NCBI GenBank assembly: GCA_022842785.1
Contig: JALHOW010000001.1
Span: 930,001-994,000, forward strand
Direction of reading: 5' to 3'
DNA from: Hyphomicrobiaceae bacterium
GTDB taxonomy: Bacteria; Pseudomonadota; Alphaproteobacteria; Rhizobiales; Hyphomicrobiaceae
DNA length: 64,000 nucleotides
The position numbers and the translations under genes are program-made. Below the pieces are notes generated by a model that was not told where the DNA came from, searched no databases, and was given only the letters and a program-made list of their open reading frames with translations. Positions 6,997 to 15,358 of the stretch are shown one piece after another. Position 1 is the stretch's first letter. Every line of letters starts with the position of its first letter.

Positions 6997-8964
6997 GTGC
7001 GTTTTCAACCCGTGACGTCGCTCGACAAGGAAGGCACCCCGGCAGAGGAACGAGCCAGGGATAAAGGCGAGATGCAGGCGAGTGAAATGGCGGCCCGCGC
7101 ACGCAAGCGAGGTCGTACCCCTCCAACCGACATCACCGATCCGCAGTACTTCCATAAAGTCGTCGATTGCCAATGGGCCTGCCCGACGCACACACCCGTC
7201 CCCGAATACATCCGTCTCATCGCGCAAGGCCGCTACTCAGCGGCCTATATGCTGAATTGGGAGTCGAACGTATTCCCCGGCATTCTCGGACGCGTCTGCG
7301 ACCGCCCTTGTGAGCCCGCCTGCCGGCGTGGCCGCATCCAGGTCGGCGATGAAGGCAACGCAAAAGATCCCTCGAAGAAGAATGCCGAGCCGGTTGCCAT
7401 TTGCCGCCTGAAGCGCGTTGCCGCCGACTACAAGGGCGACATCGACAACCTCCTTCCTGAAATTCCGGCCACGAAGAACGGCAAGCGCATTGCGCTCATC
7501 GGTGCGGGGCCTGCCTCGCTCGCTGTCGCGCGCGATCTCATGCCGCTCGGCTATGACGTCACGCTTTTCGAGCGCGATCCCATCCCCGGCGGACTCATGC
7601 GCACGAACATCCCTTCCTTCCGCCTCCCCGCGAGCGTGCTCGATGAGGAAGTAGGCCGCATTCTCGACTTCGGCGTGAAGGCCAACTTCGGCGCCGAGAT
7701 CACGAGCATGAAGAAGCTGCTCGGCGAGGGCTACGACGCCATCTTCGTCGGCACCGGCGCGCCGAAGGGCAAGGACCTCGAACTCACCGGCCGCCAGGAA
7801 GCGGCCGCCAACATCCACATCGGCATCGACTGGCTGACGTCCGTCGCCTTCGGGCATGTCGAGAAGATCGGCCGCCGCGTCGTCGTCATCGGCGGCGGCA
7901 ACACGGCCATGGATTGCTGCCGTACGGCGCTCCGCCTCGGCGCCGAGGCCGTGACGGTCACCGTGCGCAGCCCGCGCAAGGTGATGAAGGCCTCGGATTG
8001 GGAAATCAAGGACGCGCTCCACGAGGGCATCCCGATCCTCGACAATCATGCACCGAAGGCTTTCGTCGTGAAGGACGGCAAGCTCGTCGGGCTGACCTTC
8101 GAGAAGATGGTCGAGACGGGCGTCGATGCGAAGGGCCGCCCCAAGCTCGAAGCCTCGGGCGAACTGGTCACCATCGACTGCGATGACGTGCTGATGGCCA
8201 TCGGCCAGGAGAACGCCTTCCCCTGGATCGAGCGCGACATCGGCATGACCTTCAACGAATGGGGCCAGCCCGCGGTCGACCGCAAGACGTTCATGAGTTC
8301 GGTCCCCGGCGTGTTCTTCGGTGGTGACGCCGCCTGGGGACCCGAGAACATCATCTGGGCTGTCGCGCACGGTCATCAGGCCGCGATCTCCATCGACGCC
8401 TATTGCCACGGCAAGAGCCTCGTCGAGCGCCCCAAGCCCGGCCACACCCTCGTCAGCCAGAAGATGGGCATTCACGAGTGGTCGTACTCGAACAACTACG
8501 ATCCGCAGAAGCGCCAGGCCGTTCCGCACGCGGCGCTTGAAGCCTCGCTCAAGAACCTCAAGCTCGAAGTGGAGCTCGGCTTCGACGACAAGATCGCCGC
8601 GCGCGAGGTCGAGCGCTGCCTCAACTGCGATGTGCAGACCGTCTTCACGGACAATCTCTGCATCGAGTGCGATGCCTGCATGGACATCTGCCCCGTCGAC
8701 TGCATCAACTTCACCGAGAACGACGACGAGGCGGACCTGCGCAAAGAGCTGCGCGTCCCGGCGCTCAACAAGTCGCAGGACATCTACGTCTCGGGCGTGC
8801 TCAAGACCGGCCGGATCATGGCCAAGGACGAGGATGTCTGTCTGCACTGCGGGCTCTGCGCGGAGCGCTGTCCGACCGGCGCCTGGGACATGCAGAAATT
8901 TGCGTACGCGGAAGCGCAGGCCGCGTCGGCCTGCCTGTCCCATCACAATGCTTATCTCGGCTAG
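6997..8964 (+). CDS. GltD-like FAD/NAD(P) oxidoreductase with C-terminal 2x[4Fe-4S] ferredoxin domain
   Basis: 655 residues from a GTG start at 6997, with GAAGAGG six bases before it. The N-terminal cysteine-rich part (CQWACPTHTPVPEY, then CDRPCEPACRRGR) is that of glutamate synthase small subunit and relatives. An FAD motif (ALIGAGPASLAVA, ~residue 168) and an NAD(P) motif (VVVIGGGNTAMDCCR, ~residue 297) follow. The C-terminus adds two ferredoxin clusters, CIECDACMDICP and CLHCGLCAERCP. It leads an operon with both subunits of a 2-oxoacid:ferredoxin oxidoreductase, so it probably links that enzyme's electrons to NAD(P)H. The acceptor and direction are inference. Confidence 0.85.
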   Translation: MRFQPVTSLDKEGTPAEERARDKGEMQASEMAARARKRGRTPPTDITDPQYFHKVVDCQWACPTHTPVPEYIRLIAQGRYSAAYMLNWESNVFPGILGRVCDRPCEPACRRGRIQVGDEGNAKDPSKKNAEPVAICRLKRVAADYKGDIDNLLPEIPATKNGKRIALIGAGPASLAVARDLMPLGYDVTLFERDPIPGGLMRTNIPSFRLPASVLDEEVGRILDFGVKANFGAEITSMKKLLGEGYDAIFVGTGAPKGKDLELTGRQEAAANIHIGIDWLTSVAFGHVEKIGRRVVVIGGGNTAMDCCRTALRLGAEAVTVTVRSPRKVMKASDWEIKDALHEGIPILDNHAPKAFVVKDGKLVGLTFEKMVETGVDAKGRPKLEASGELVTIDCDDVLMAIGQENAFPWIERDIGMTFNEWGQPAVDRKTFMSSVPGVFFGGDAAWGPENIIWAVAHGHQAAISIDAYCHGKSLVERPKPGHTLVSQKMGIHEWSYSNNYDPQKRQAVPHAALEASLKNLKLEVELGFDDKIAAREVERCLNCDVQTVFTDNLCIECDACMDICPVDCINFTENDDEADLRKELRVPALNKSQDIYVSGVLKTGRIMAKDEDVCLHCGLCAERCPTGAWDMQKFAYAEAQAASACLSHHNAYLG

Positions 8965-9059
8965 CCCACGCGGCCGGCAGTCACCACGGGAGGTAGGGAT
9001 CGCCCGAGCCGGATGAGAAACCACGGCGGGCACCCTGGATTGAGGATCACAGATACGCC

Positions 9060-10883
9060 ATGAGCGGGATCAACGATTTCGTCATCAAGTTTGCCACCGT
9101 CAACGGCTCGGGCTCGGCGTCCGCGAACACGATGGTCGCGAAGACGCTCTTCCGGATGGGTATTCCGGTCAGCCCGAAGAACATCTTCCCCTCGAACATC
9201 CAGGGACTGCCGACCTGGTACGAGGTTCGCGTGTCGGAGGCGGGCTATCTCGCACGCCGCGACGGCATCGACCTCATGGTCGCCATGAACCCGCAGACGT
9301 ACGCCGAGGATCTTGCCGAGGTCGTGCCGGGCGGTTGGCTGCTGTACGATAGCTCCATGCCGCGCATCTGGCCGCGCGATGACATCACGCTGCTGCCCAT
9401 CCCGATCGCGCAGATCTGCGCCAAGCAGTGGACCGACGCACGCCAGCGCCAACTCTTCAAGAACATGGTCTATGTCGGCGCGCTCGTCGAATTGCTCTCC
9501 ATGGACATGGAAGCCCTTAAGGGCGTGATCTCCGATCAGCTCAAGGGCAAAGAGAAACTCATGACGGCCAACCTGCAGGCCGTCGATCTCGGTCGCGCCT
9601 ATGCGCGCGAACATTTCTCCTGCCCGCTCGCGATCCATGCCCGCGCCGCTGAAGGCGCCAAGGGCAAGATCATGGTCACCGGCAACGACGCCGGTGGTCT
9701 CGCGGCCGTCTACGGCGGCGCCACAGTCTGCGCGTGGTATCCGATCACGCCCTCCACGTCGCTTCCCGAGGCGTACGAGAAATATGCGCGGCGCCTGCGC
9801 GTGACCAAGGAAGGCAAGCGCCTCTTCAGCATCGTGCAGGCCGAGGACGAACTCGCCGCGATCGGCGTCGCCATCGGCGGCGGCTGGAATGGCGCCCGCT
9901 CGTTCACGGCGACCTCGGGCCCTGGCATCTCGCTCATGAGCGAGTTCCTCGGCCTCGCGTACTTCGCCGAAGTGCCCGTCGTGCTCTTCAATATCCAGCG
10001 CGGTGGCCCTTCCACGGGTATGCCGACGCGCACGGGCCAGCCGGACATCATTTCCTGCGCCTATGCGAGCCACGGTGACACGAAGCATGTGTTGCTGTTC
10101 CCCGCGGACCCGACAGAAGTCTTCTCGATGGGCGCCGACGCATTCGATCTCGCGGAGCTGCTGCAGACGCCGGTCATGGTCATGTCCGATCTCGACATCG
10201 GCATGAACGACTGGATGACCGATCCCTTCACCTGGGACGACAACAAGGAGCAGAGCCGCGGCAAAGTGCTCTCCGCCGAACAGCTCGAGGCCTTCAAAAC
10301 GGTCAAGGGCAAGCCCTGGGGCCGCTACCTCGACGTCGACGGCGACGCGATCCCCTATCGCACGCTGCCGGGCACGCATCCCTCCATGGGATCGTTCTTC
10401 ACGCGCGGCACGAGTCACGACGAATACGCCCGCTACACCGAGGACGGCCGCATCCATCAGCGCGTCATCGATCGCATCCGGCGCAAGTTCGACACCGCCG
10501 CGACGGTCGTGCCAAAGCCCGAGATCGACATCCGCGACAAGAACAGCAAGACCGGCATCATCTACTTCGGCGCCACGCGTCCTGCCGTGCTCGAAGGTCT
10601 CGATGAGCTGGAGCGCGCGGGTGTCCGCCTCAACGCCATGCGCCTCAGAGCCTTCCCCTTCAACGAGGATGTGAAGGCCTTCTGCGATGCACACGATCAG
10701 GTCTTCGTGCTCGAGCAGAACCGCGATGCGCAGATGCGCTCGCTGCTCATCACCGAAGCCGACATACCCGCCAACAAGCTCATCGCCATGTTGAGCTACG
10801 ACGGAATGCCGACCACGGCCGCCTTCGTGCGCAAGGCCGCGCTCGCGCATCTCCATCCCGAAAAAGCTGCGGCCGCCGAATAA
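9060..10883 (+). CDS. 2-oxoacid:acceptor oxidoreductase, fused gamma-alpha subunit
   Basis: 607 residues. The N-terminal ~190 residues form the gamma domain (starting FVIKFATVNGSGSASANTM). The alpha domain begins near 205 with GNDAGGLAAVYGGA and contains the family's YPITPSTSLPEAY motif and a GPGISLMSEFLGLAYFAEVP segment. Gamma-alpha fusion is common in KorA-type enzymes. Together with the next gene it would make the CoA-dependent oxidative decarboxylation (or reductive carboxylation) of a 2-oxoacid. 2-Oxoglutarate is the most frequent substrate of this layout, but sequence alone does not prove it. It lies 95 bases after the GltD-like gene. Confidence 0.85.
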   Translation: MSGINDFVIKFATVNGSGSASANTMVAKTLFRMGIPVSPKNIFPSNIQGLPTWYEVRVSEAGYLARRDGIDLMVAMNPQTYAEDLAEVVPGGWLLYDSSMPRIWPRDDITLLPIPIAQICAKQWTDARQRQLFKNMVYVGALVELLSMDMEALKGVISDQLKGKEKLMTANLQAVDLGRAYAREHFSCPLAIHARAAEGAKGKIMVTGNDAGGLAAVYGGATVCAWYPITPSTSLPEAYEKYARRLRVTKEGKRLFSIVQAEDELAAIGVAIGGGWNGARSFTATSGPGISLMSEFLGLAYFAEVPVVLFNIQRGGPSTGMPTRTGQPDIISCAYASHGDTKHVLLFPADPTEVFSMGADAFDLAELLQTPVMVMSDLDIGMNDWMTDPFTWDDNKEQSRGKVLSAEQLEAFKTVKGKPWGRYLDVDGDAIPYRTLPGTHPSMGSFFTRGTSHDEYARYTEDGRIHQRVIDRIRRKFDTAATVVPKPEIDIRDKNSKTGIIYFGATRPAVLEGLDELERAGVRLNAMRLRAFPFNEDVKAFCDAHDQVFVLEQNRDAQMRSLLITEADIPANKLIAMLSYDGMPTTAAFVRKAALAHLHPEKAAAAE

Positions 10884-10908
10884 GCAGAACCTCTCCGAGG
10901 AACGCCTC

Positions 10909-11967
10909 ATGAGCTACATCGCCAAACCCTCTGCCCACCATCCGGCCCTTCCGCGCAACGCGCTGGGCCTCACACGGCGTGACTACGAAGGCTCCATGTC
11001 GACGCTGTGCGCCGGCTGCGGGCACGACTCGATCACGGCCGCCATCATCGAAGCCTGCTACGAGATGGATCTGCCGGCGCATCGCATCGCCAAGATCTCC
11101 GGCATCGGATGCTCATCCAAGGCGCCGACGTACTTCCTCTCGCGCAGCCACGGCTTCAACTCGGTGCACGGCCGCATGCCGTCCGTGACGACCGGCGCCA
11201 ACATGGCGAACCGCGATCTCTACTACATCGGTGTGTCCGGTGATGGCGACACGGCATCCATCGGCCTCGGCCAGTTCTGTCATGCCGTGCGACGCCGCCT
11301 GAACATGACGTACATCGTCATGAACAACGGCTGCTATGGCCTGACGAAGGGCCAGTTCTCGGCGACGAACGACAAGAACTCGCCGTCCAAGAAGGGCGAG
11401 GCCAATCCCTTCGATGCGATCGACCTCTGTCAGTTGGCCATCCAGCTCGGTGCAGGCTTCGTCGCGCGCTCATTCTCGGGCGACAAGCGCCAGCTCCTGC
11501 CGCTCATCCAGGCCGCGATCAGCTACAAGGGCTTTGCCTTCATTGACGTCGTCAGCCCGTGCGTGACCTTCAACAACCATCCGGCCTCGACGAAGAGCTA
11601 CGAGTACGTGCGGATGCACAACATGGCCTCCGAGAACAAGCTCGACTACGTCGAGCCTCAGGAGGAGATCACCGCAGAATACGCCGAGGGCACTTCGACC
11701 GCGGTCGAGCTGCACGATGGCTCACAGCTCATGCTCTACAAGGTCGATGGCGGACACGATCCGCGCGACTCTGATGCCGCGATCCACACCATCCGCACGA
11801 ACGCCGCGAAGGGCACGGTCGTGACCGGCCTCCTCTACGTCAATGAGGATCAGCAGGATCTGCACGACGTGCTCGGCACCGACGAACGCCCGCTCAATGC
11901 GCTGCCGATGAGCGAGCTCTGCCCGGGGTCCAAAGCGCTCGAAGGCATCAACGCGAGGCTACGTTAG
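10909..11967 (+). CDS. 2-oxoacid:acceptor oxidoreductase, beta (thiamine diphosphate) subunit
   Basis: 352 residues. The N-terminal CAGCGHDSI motif and the HGRMPSVTTGANMAN segment match KorB-type beta subunits. The thiamine-diphosphate/Mg motif is GDGDTASIGLGQF followed by MNNGCYGLTKGQFSAT. There is no separate ferredoxin (KorD) gene; its place may be taken by the ferredoxin domain of the first gene of the operon. It begins 25 bases after the alpha subunit, with GAGGAA before the ATG, and is followed by a perfect 10-base-pair hairpin. Confidence 0.88.
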   Translation: MSYIAKPSAHHPALPRNALGLTRRDYEGSMSTLCAGCGHDSITAAIIEACYEMDLPAHRIAKISGIGCSSKAPTYFLSRSHGFNSVHGRMPSVTTGANMANRDLYYIGVSGDGDTASIGLGQFCHAVRRRLNMTYIVMNNGCYGLTKGQFSATNDKNSPSKKGEANPFDAIDLCQLAIQLGAGFVARSFSGDKRQLLPLIQAAISYKGFAFIDVVSPCVTFNNHPASTKSYEYVRMHNMASENKLDYVEPQEEITAEYAEGTSTAVELHDGSQLMLYKVDGGHDPRDSDAAIHTIRTNAAKGTVVTGLLYVNEDQQDLHDVLGTDERPLNALPMSELCPGSKALEGINARLR

Positions 11968-11975
11968 AACGCGTA

Positions 11976-12007
11976 ATAGATGGCGCCGACTGTGTGACGC
12001 CATCTAT
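11976..12007. terminator. Hairpin terminator after the KorAB operon
   Basis: A perfect 10-base stem (11976-11985 with 11998-12007) with a 12-base loop lies between convergent genes, nine bases after the beta-subunit stop. No T-run follows, so it may serve both directions. Confidence 0.55.
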
Positions 12008-12035
12008 CTATCACTGACGCGGCTCGAGGCCGGCT

Positions 12036-12350
12036 CTACTCGAGGTAAGGGCAGATCCGGATTTCACCCTGGTACGTGACATAAGTACCTGTGTTCGGGT
12101 TGAATGACCGGAACGTATCCGCGCACCGTTGCATGCCGCTCCGGTACACAACCCGCACCTCGTCGCCGTCATCATCGTCGTCATCATCAAACATGGCGAC
12201 CGGCGGATCAGGTTCGTCCGATAGGTAGCGCTCCTCGACGACGTAACCATCGTCGTCGTCGAATTGCTGTGCTGAAGCCGCAAGACCGAAGCTCGACGTC
12301 AATCCGAGAGCCAGCAGTCCAACGGCGCAGCGGCGCATTTGCTCATGCAT
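12036..12350 (-). CDS. Small secreted BA14K-like protein with an Asp-rich run
   Basis: 104 residues. A signal peptide (RRCAVGLLALGLTSSFGLAASA) is followed by an acidic region containing FDDDDDDDGDE. The C-terminal third, CADTFRSFNPNTGTYVTYQG...CPY, has the two cysteines and the FNPNTGTY core of the BA14K family, a group of small rhizobial lectin-like or immunoreactive periplasmic proteins. GGAG precedes the ATG. The Asp run is unusual for that family and could bind cations. The family call rests on the C-terminal motif only. Confidence 0.7.
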   Translation of the reverse strand: MHEQMRRCAVGLLALGLTSSFGLAASAQQFDDDDGYVVEERYLSDEPDPPVAMFDDDDDDDGDEVRVVYRSGMQRCADTFRSFNPNTGTYVTYQGEIRICPYLE

Positions 12351-12519
12351 TGATCATCTCCATCCTTGAGCACCAAGCGGTGGTTGCTCGTACAGGGCGA
12401 ACGTCTCCGTATGGCAACTGTTCCTTTTGTGAACGGCCCGATGTTTCGAATGTGCGTTGTTGAATTTCCTCGGTCCTCGTCGTGTTTTTTTTGCTGAACG
12501 CCACTGCATGCCAACGGCA

Positions 12520-12549
12520 AAAAGAAAAGGCCGTGCGCGTTGCACGGCC
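12520..12549 (-). terminator. Intrinsic terminator of the TPR lipoprotein gene
   Basis: On the minus strand an 8-base GC stem (GGCCGTGC with GCACGGCC) is followed directly by TTTTCTTTTT. It lies about 55 bases after the stop of the TPR gene. Confidence 0.8.
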
Positions 12550-12602
12550 AATCCAAATCGAACGCGTAGATTGTAGATTATTGGTCTACGCAGCGCGCCA
12601 GC

Positions 12603-13427
12603 TCAATCCGCCTGTGCCGTGCGTGTCGTTGCCGCCGCAGCAGCCTTCTTCGCATCCTTCACCGGCACCGACGCCGGCTTGATCGCGGCTTTGCCCTGAG
12701 CATCGCTGATGCGAGCGACGAGCGCCAGGTTCTGCGTGACCCGCGTATCACTGCTCTTTTTCTGACCCGCTGCGGCCTGGCGCAGCATCTGCTCGGCTTC
12801 CGCGCGGCGGCCTTCGAGCGCCATGGAGAGCGCAAGGTTGTTGAGCACAACCGGATTGTCCGGCGCCTGCTTGAGCGCTTCGGCGAAGTGGCGCTGTGCG
12901 CCCTTCTGATCACCACCGGCTGCGAGTGCACTACCGAGCGCAGAATGCGTGTGCCAATCGCGACTGCCGTTCTCTACGGCCTTCCCCAGGTGATCGCGCG
13001 CGCGGGCAACCGCACCGAGTTCCAGCGCCAACAGCCCACGATCGCGCAACAGGCGTGCATCGTTCGGCGCTATGGGCGCAGACGTGTCGAGGAGCGCCAG
13101 TGCGCCTGCCTTGTCGCCCTGCCGGCGCATGACGCGGGCTGCGGCCATCACGGATTCGATATCCTGGGGATTGGATCGCGCCGCCGCGAGCGTCGCTGCT
13201 TCGCCGAGGCGCGCACGAGCGGCTTTCGCCTCGCCAGGCGATATCTCGCGTTCCGGCGGTTCCGCTTTCGGCGTGATGTTCAGGGCGGATGTCGACGGAC
13301 CGAGACCCGGCAGTTGCAGAACATCCGCGCCGCCGCAGCCGGCCAGTGCCAGCACCGCAGCAACGCAACTTCCCGTTCCAAGCACGCGACGCGACGCAAC
13401 CCGTTGACCGACACGCCACCGACCCAT
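12603..13427 (-). CDS. TPR-repeat lipoprotein, TadD-like
   Basis: 274 residues from the ATG at 13425-13427, which has AGGAG just upstream; the longer ORF upstream lacks this. The N-terminus ends in a lipobox (VLALAGCGG), so the protein should be an outer-membrane or inner-membrane lipoprotein. Residues ~90-230 hold about three to four TPR units (ALALLDTSAPIAPNDARLLRDRGLLALELG, then AQRHFAEALKQAPDNPVVLNNLALSMALEG). The layout matches TadD, the pilotin-like lipoprotein of Flp pilus systems, but no other tad genes are in the window. The Ala/Lys-rich tail is low complexity. Confidence 0.75.
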   Translation of the reverse strand: MGRWRVGQRVASRRVLGTGSCVAAVLALAGCGGADVLQLPGLGPSTSALNITPKAEPPEREISPGEAKAARARLGEAATLAAARSNPQDIESVMAAARVMRRQGDKAGALALLDTSAPIAPNDARLLRDRGLLALELGAVARARDHLGKAVENGSRDWHTHSALGSALAAGGDQKGAQRHFAEALKQAPDNPVVLNNLALSMALEGRRAEAEQMLRQAAAGQKKSSDTRVTQNLALVARISDAQGKAAIKPASVPVKDAKKAAAAATTRTAQAD

Positions 13428-13665
13428 GATCTGTCTCCTAGACGCTGCGCACCCTGCCTGGACGCTGCGCACGACCCCACGCGATGTCGCTAGCGTTAGG
13501 TGATTCGAGGCGCCGCAAGCCCCACCGCCCCCTCTCCGTCCCCGCAATCCCCAGGACCACCGGCCAGAACCACCGGGATCGACAGTATGAGGCCGCCCCA
13601 ACGATCCGGTTGTCCCCGAGAGGCCCCTTCGATACTGAATAGGTTGAGTTTTGGAGGCGCCTACC

Positions 13666-14985
13666 ATGGCCGACGACCAGTATCCCCGCTTCGACACGCT
13701 CTCCCTGCACGCCGGGCAGCAACCCGATCCGACGACCGGCGCGCGCGCCGTGCCGATCTATCAGACGACGTCATTCGTCTTTAACGACGCCGACCACGCC
13801 GCCGAGCTGTTCAATCTCGAGCGCGCCGGGCACATCTACTCCCGCATTTCCAATCCGACCGTCGCCGTTCTCGAGGAGCGCATCTCGGCGCTCGAAGGCG
13901 GTGTCGGCGCCGTTGCCGTCGCGAGCGGACAGGCAGCGCTCCATCTCGGCATTGCGACGCTGATGGGCGCTGGTGGGCACATCGTCGCCTCGAACCGCAT
14001 CTATGGCGGCTCGCACAACATGTTCGTGCACACGCTGCCACGCTTCGGCATCACGACGACGCAGGTCGATCCGCGCGATCCCGCAGCCTTCGCGGCAGCC
14101 ATCAAGCCGGAGACGCGGCTCGTATACGCCGAGACACTCGGCAATCCCGGTCTCGAAGTGCTGGACATCGCAGCCGTCGCGAAAGTCGCACACGATCACG
14201 GTCTCCCGCTCATGATCGATGCGACGTTCTCGACGCCCTATCTCTGCCGCCCGTTCGAGCTTGGCGCCGATATTGTCATGCATTCCGCAACGAAGTTCCT
14301 CGGCGGACATGGCGTCGCGATCGGCGGCCTGCTCGTCGACAGCGGCCGCTTCGATTGGGCAAAGTCAGGCAAATTCCCGACGCTCACCGAGCCGTATGCC
14401 GGCTATCACGGTATCTCGTTTGCCGAAGAGTTCGGACCTTCGGCGTTCATCACGCGCGCCCGCGCCGAGGGCTTGCGCGACTTCGGCGCCTGCATGAGTC
14501 CTGCGAATGCGTTCTATCTTCTACAAGGCATCGAGACGCTGCCCGTGCGCATGGCCCGCCACGTCGAGAATGCGCGCGCCGTGTCGGCCTTCCTCGAGAA
14601 GCATCCGGCTGTCGCTTGGGTGAAATATCCCGGGCTCGAGAGCCATCCCGATCACGCACTTGCCAAGAAGCAGATGCCACGCGGTGCAGGGGCCATGATG
14701 AGCTTCGGCATCAAGGCGCCGGACGGCAGCGGTGATGGTGGCGCGCGCCGCGCCGGCAAGGTGCTGATCGAGCGCGTGCGCCTTCTCTCCCATCTCGCCA
14801 ACGTAGGTGACGCGAAGTCGCTGATCATCCATCCGGGAAGCACGACGCATCAGCAGATGAGCGCGGAAGAGCTGCGCAAGGCCGGCGTCGGCGAGGAGCT
14901 CGTGCGGCTCTCGATCGGCCTGGAAGATGCCCGCGACATCATCGAGGATCTGGATCAGGCGCTGAAGGCTTCCCAGCGGGCGTGA
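13666..14985 (+). CDS. O-acetylhomoserine sulfhydrylase (aminocarboxypropyltransferase)
   Basis: 439 residues from the ATG at 13666, with GGAGG at 13653-13657. It belongs to the Cys/Met metabolism PLP family. Visible landmarks are YQTTSFVF, YSRISNPTVAVLEERISALEGG, and the PLP lysine in HSATKFLGGHG. The length and SIGLEDARDIIEDLDQAL ending are those of O-acetylhomoserine sulfhydrylases, which make homocysteine from O-acetylhomoserine and sulfide. No SAM riboswitch was recognised upstream. It is followed by a hairpin and palindromic repeats. Confidence 0.88.
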   Translation: MADDQYPRFDTLSLHAGQQPDPTTGARAVPIYQTTSFVFNDADHAAELFNLERAGHIYSRISNPTVAVLEERISALEGGVGAVAVASGQAALHLGIATLMGAGGHIVASNRIYGGSHNMFVHTLPRFGITTTQVDPRDPAAFAAAIKPETRLVYAETLGNPGLEVLDIAAVAKVAHDHGLPLMIDATFSTPYLCRPFELGADIVMHSATKFLGGHGVAIGGLLVDSGRFDWAKSGKFPTLTEPYAGYHGISFAEEFGPSAFITRARAEGLRDFGACMSPANAFYLLQGIETLPVRMARHVENARAVSAFLEKHPAVAWVKYPGLESHPDHALAKKQMPRGAGAMMSFGIKAPDGSGDGGARRAGKVLIERVRLLSHLANVGDAKSLIIHPGSTTHQQMSAEELRKAGVGEELVRLSIGLEDARDIIEDLDQALKASQRA

Positions 14986-15051
14986 ATTCGCGCCTGCGGC
15001 GCGAGCGAGGCCATGCCTCTGGCATGCCTCCGGCATGACCCTCGCGCTCCA

Positions 15052-15073
15052 CCGGGAGGGAACACCCTCCCGG
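15052..15073. terminator. Perfect 9-base-pair hairpin after O-acetylhomoserine sulfhydrylase
   Basis: CCGGGAGGG (15052-15060) and CCCTCCCGG (15065-15073) enclose AACA. The same 22 bases recur at 18605-18626. The hairpin is the first part of a repeated intergenic cassette. Confidence 0.65.
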
Positions 15074-15123
15074 CCCCACCCGCCTTTATGACCGGGCGCC
15101 CCAACCGCGCCCTGTTCGCATGG

Positions 15124-15183
15124 CCGCCGCGGGCATAGCGCCACGAAACGCGGCAGTAGCACCCTTCCCAACAGCCCGCGGCC
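15124..15183. repeat. Intergenic palindromic repeat, copy A
   Basis: About 60 bases bounded by CCGCCGCGGGCATAGC and CAGCCCGCGGC, whose GCCGCGGGC/GCCCGCGGC ends are complementary and would form a long hairpin. Copies B (15208-15267) and C (18679-18736) share both ends while the middle differs. The first 373 bases after the sulfhydrylase gene contain only this cassette and no credible gene. Confidence 0.7.
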
Positions 15184-15207
15184 CCGGGCACTGGCCTGTC
15201 TGCATGG

Positions 15208-15267
15208 CGGCCGCGGGCATAGCACCACGAAGTGGTTGCGGAGCACCCCTTCCCGGCAGCCCGCGGC
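15208..15267. repeat. Intergenic palindromic repeat, copy B
   Basis: Tandem neighbour of copy A, with the same GCCGCGGGCATAGC start and CAGCCCGCGGC end and a different centre. Confidence 0.7.
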
Positions 15268-15358
15268 TTACAACTAAAGTGCATTGCGGCGATCTGATAT
15301 TGCAGCGCAGTATTTACTCTGTCATGCTGTTCGCACCCGCAACCAAAGCAGGTGTCCC

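Noticed and set aside
8961-10910. Very long minus-strand ORF opposite the oxidoreductase alpha subunit (and a similar one at 7237-9033)
   Set aside because: These are antisense shadows of highly GC-biased genes; the plus strand has clear family motifs.
13428-13665. SAM-II or SAH riboswitch before the O-acetylhomoserine sulfhydrylase gene
   Set aside because: Looked for the conserved pseudoknot segments of SAM-II; none of them is present.
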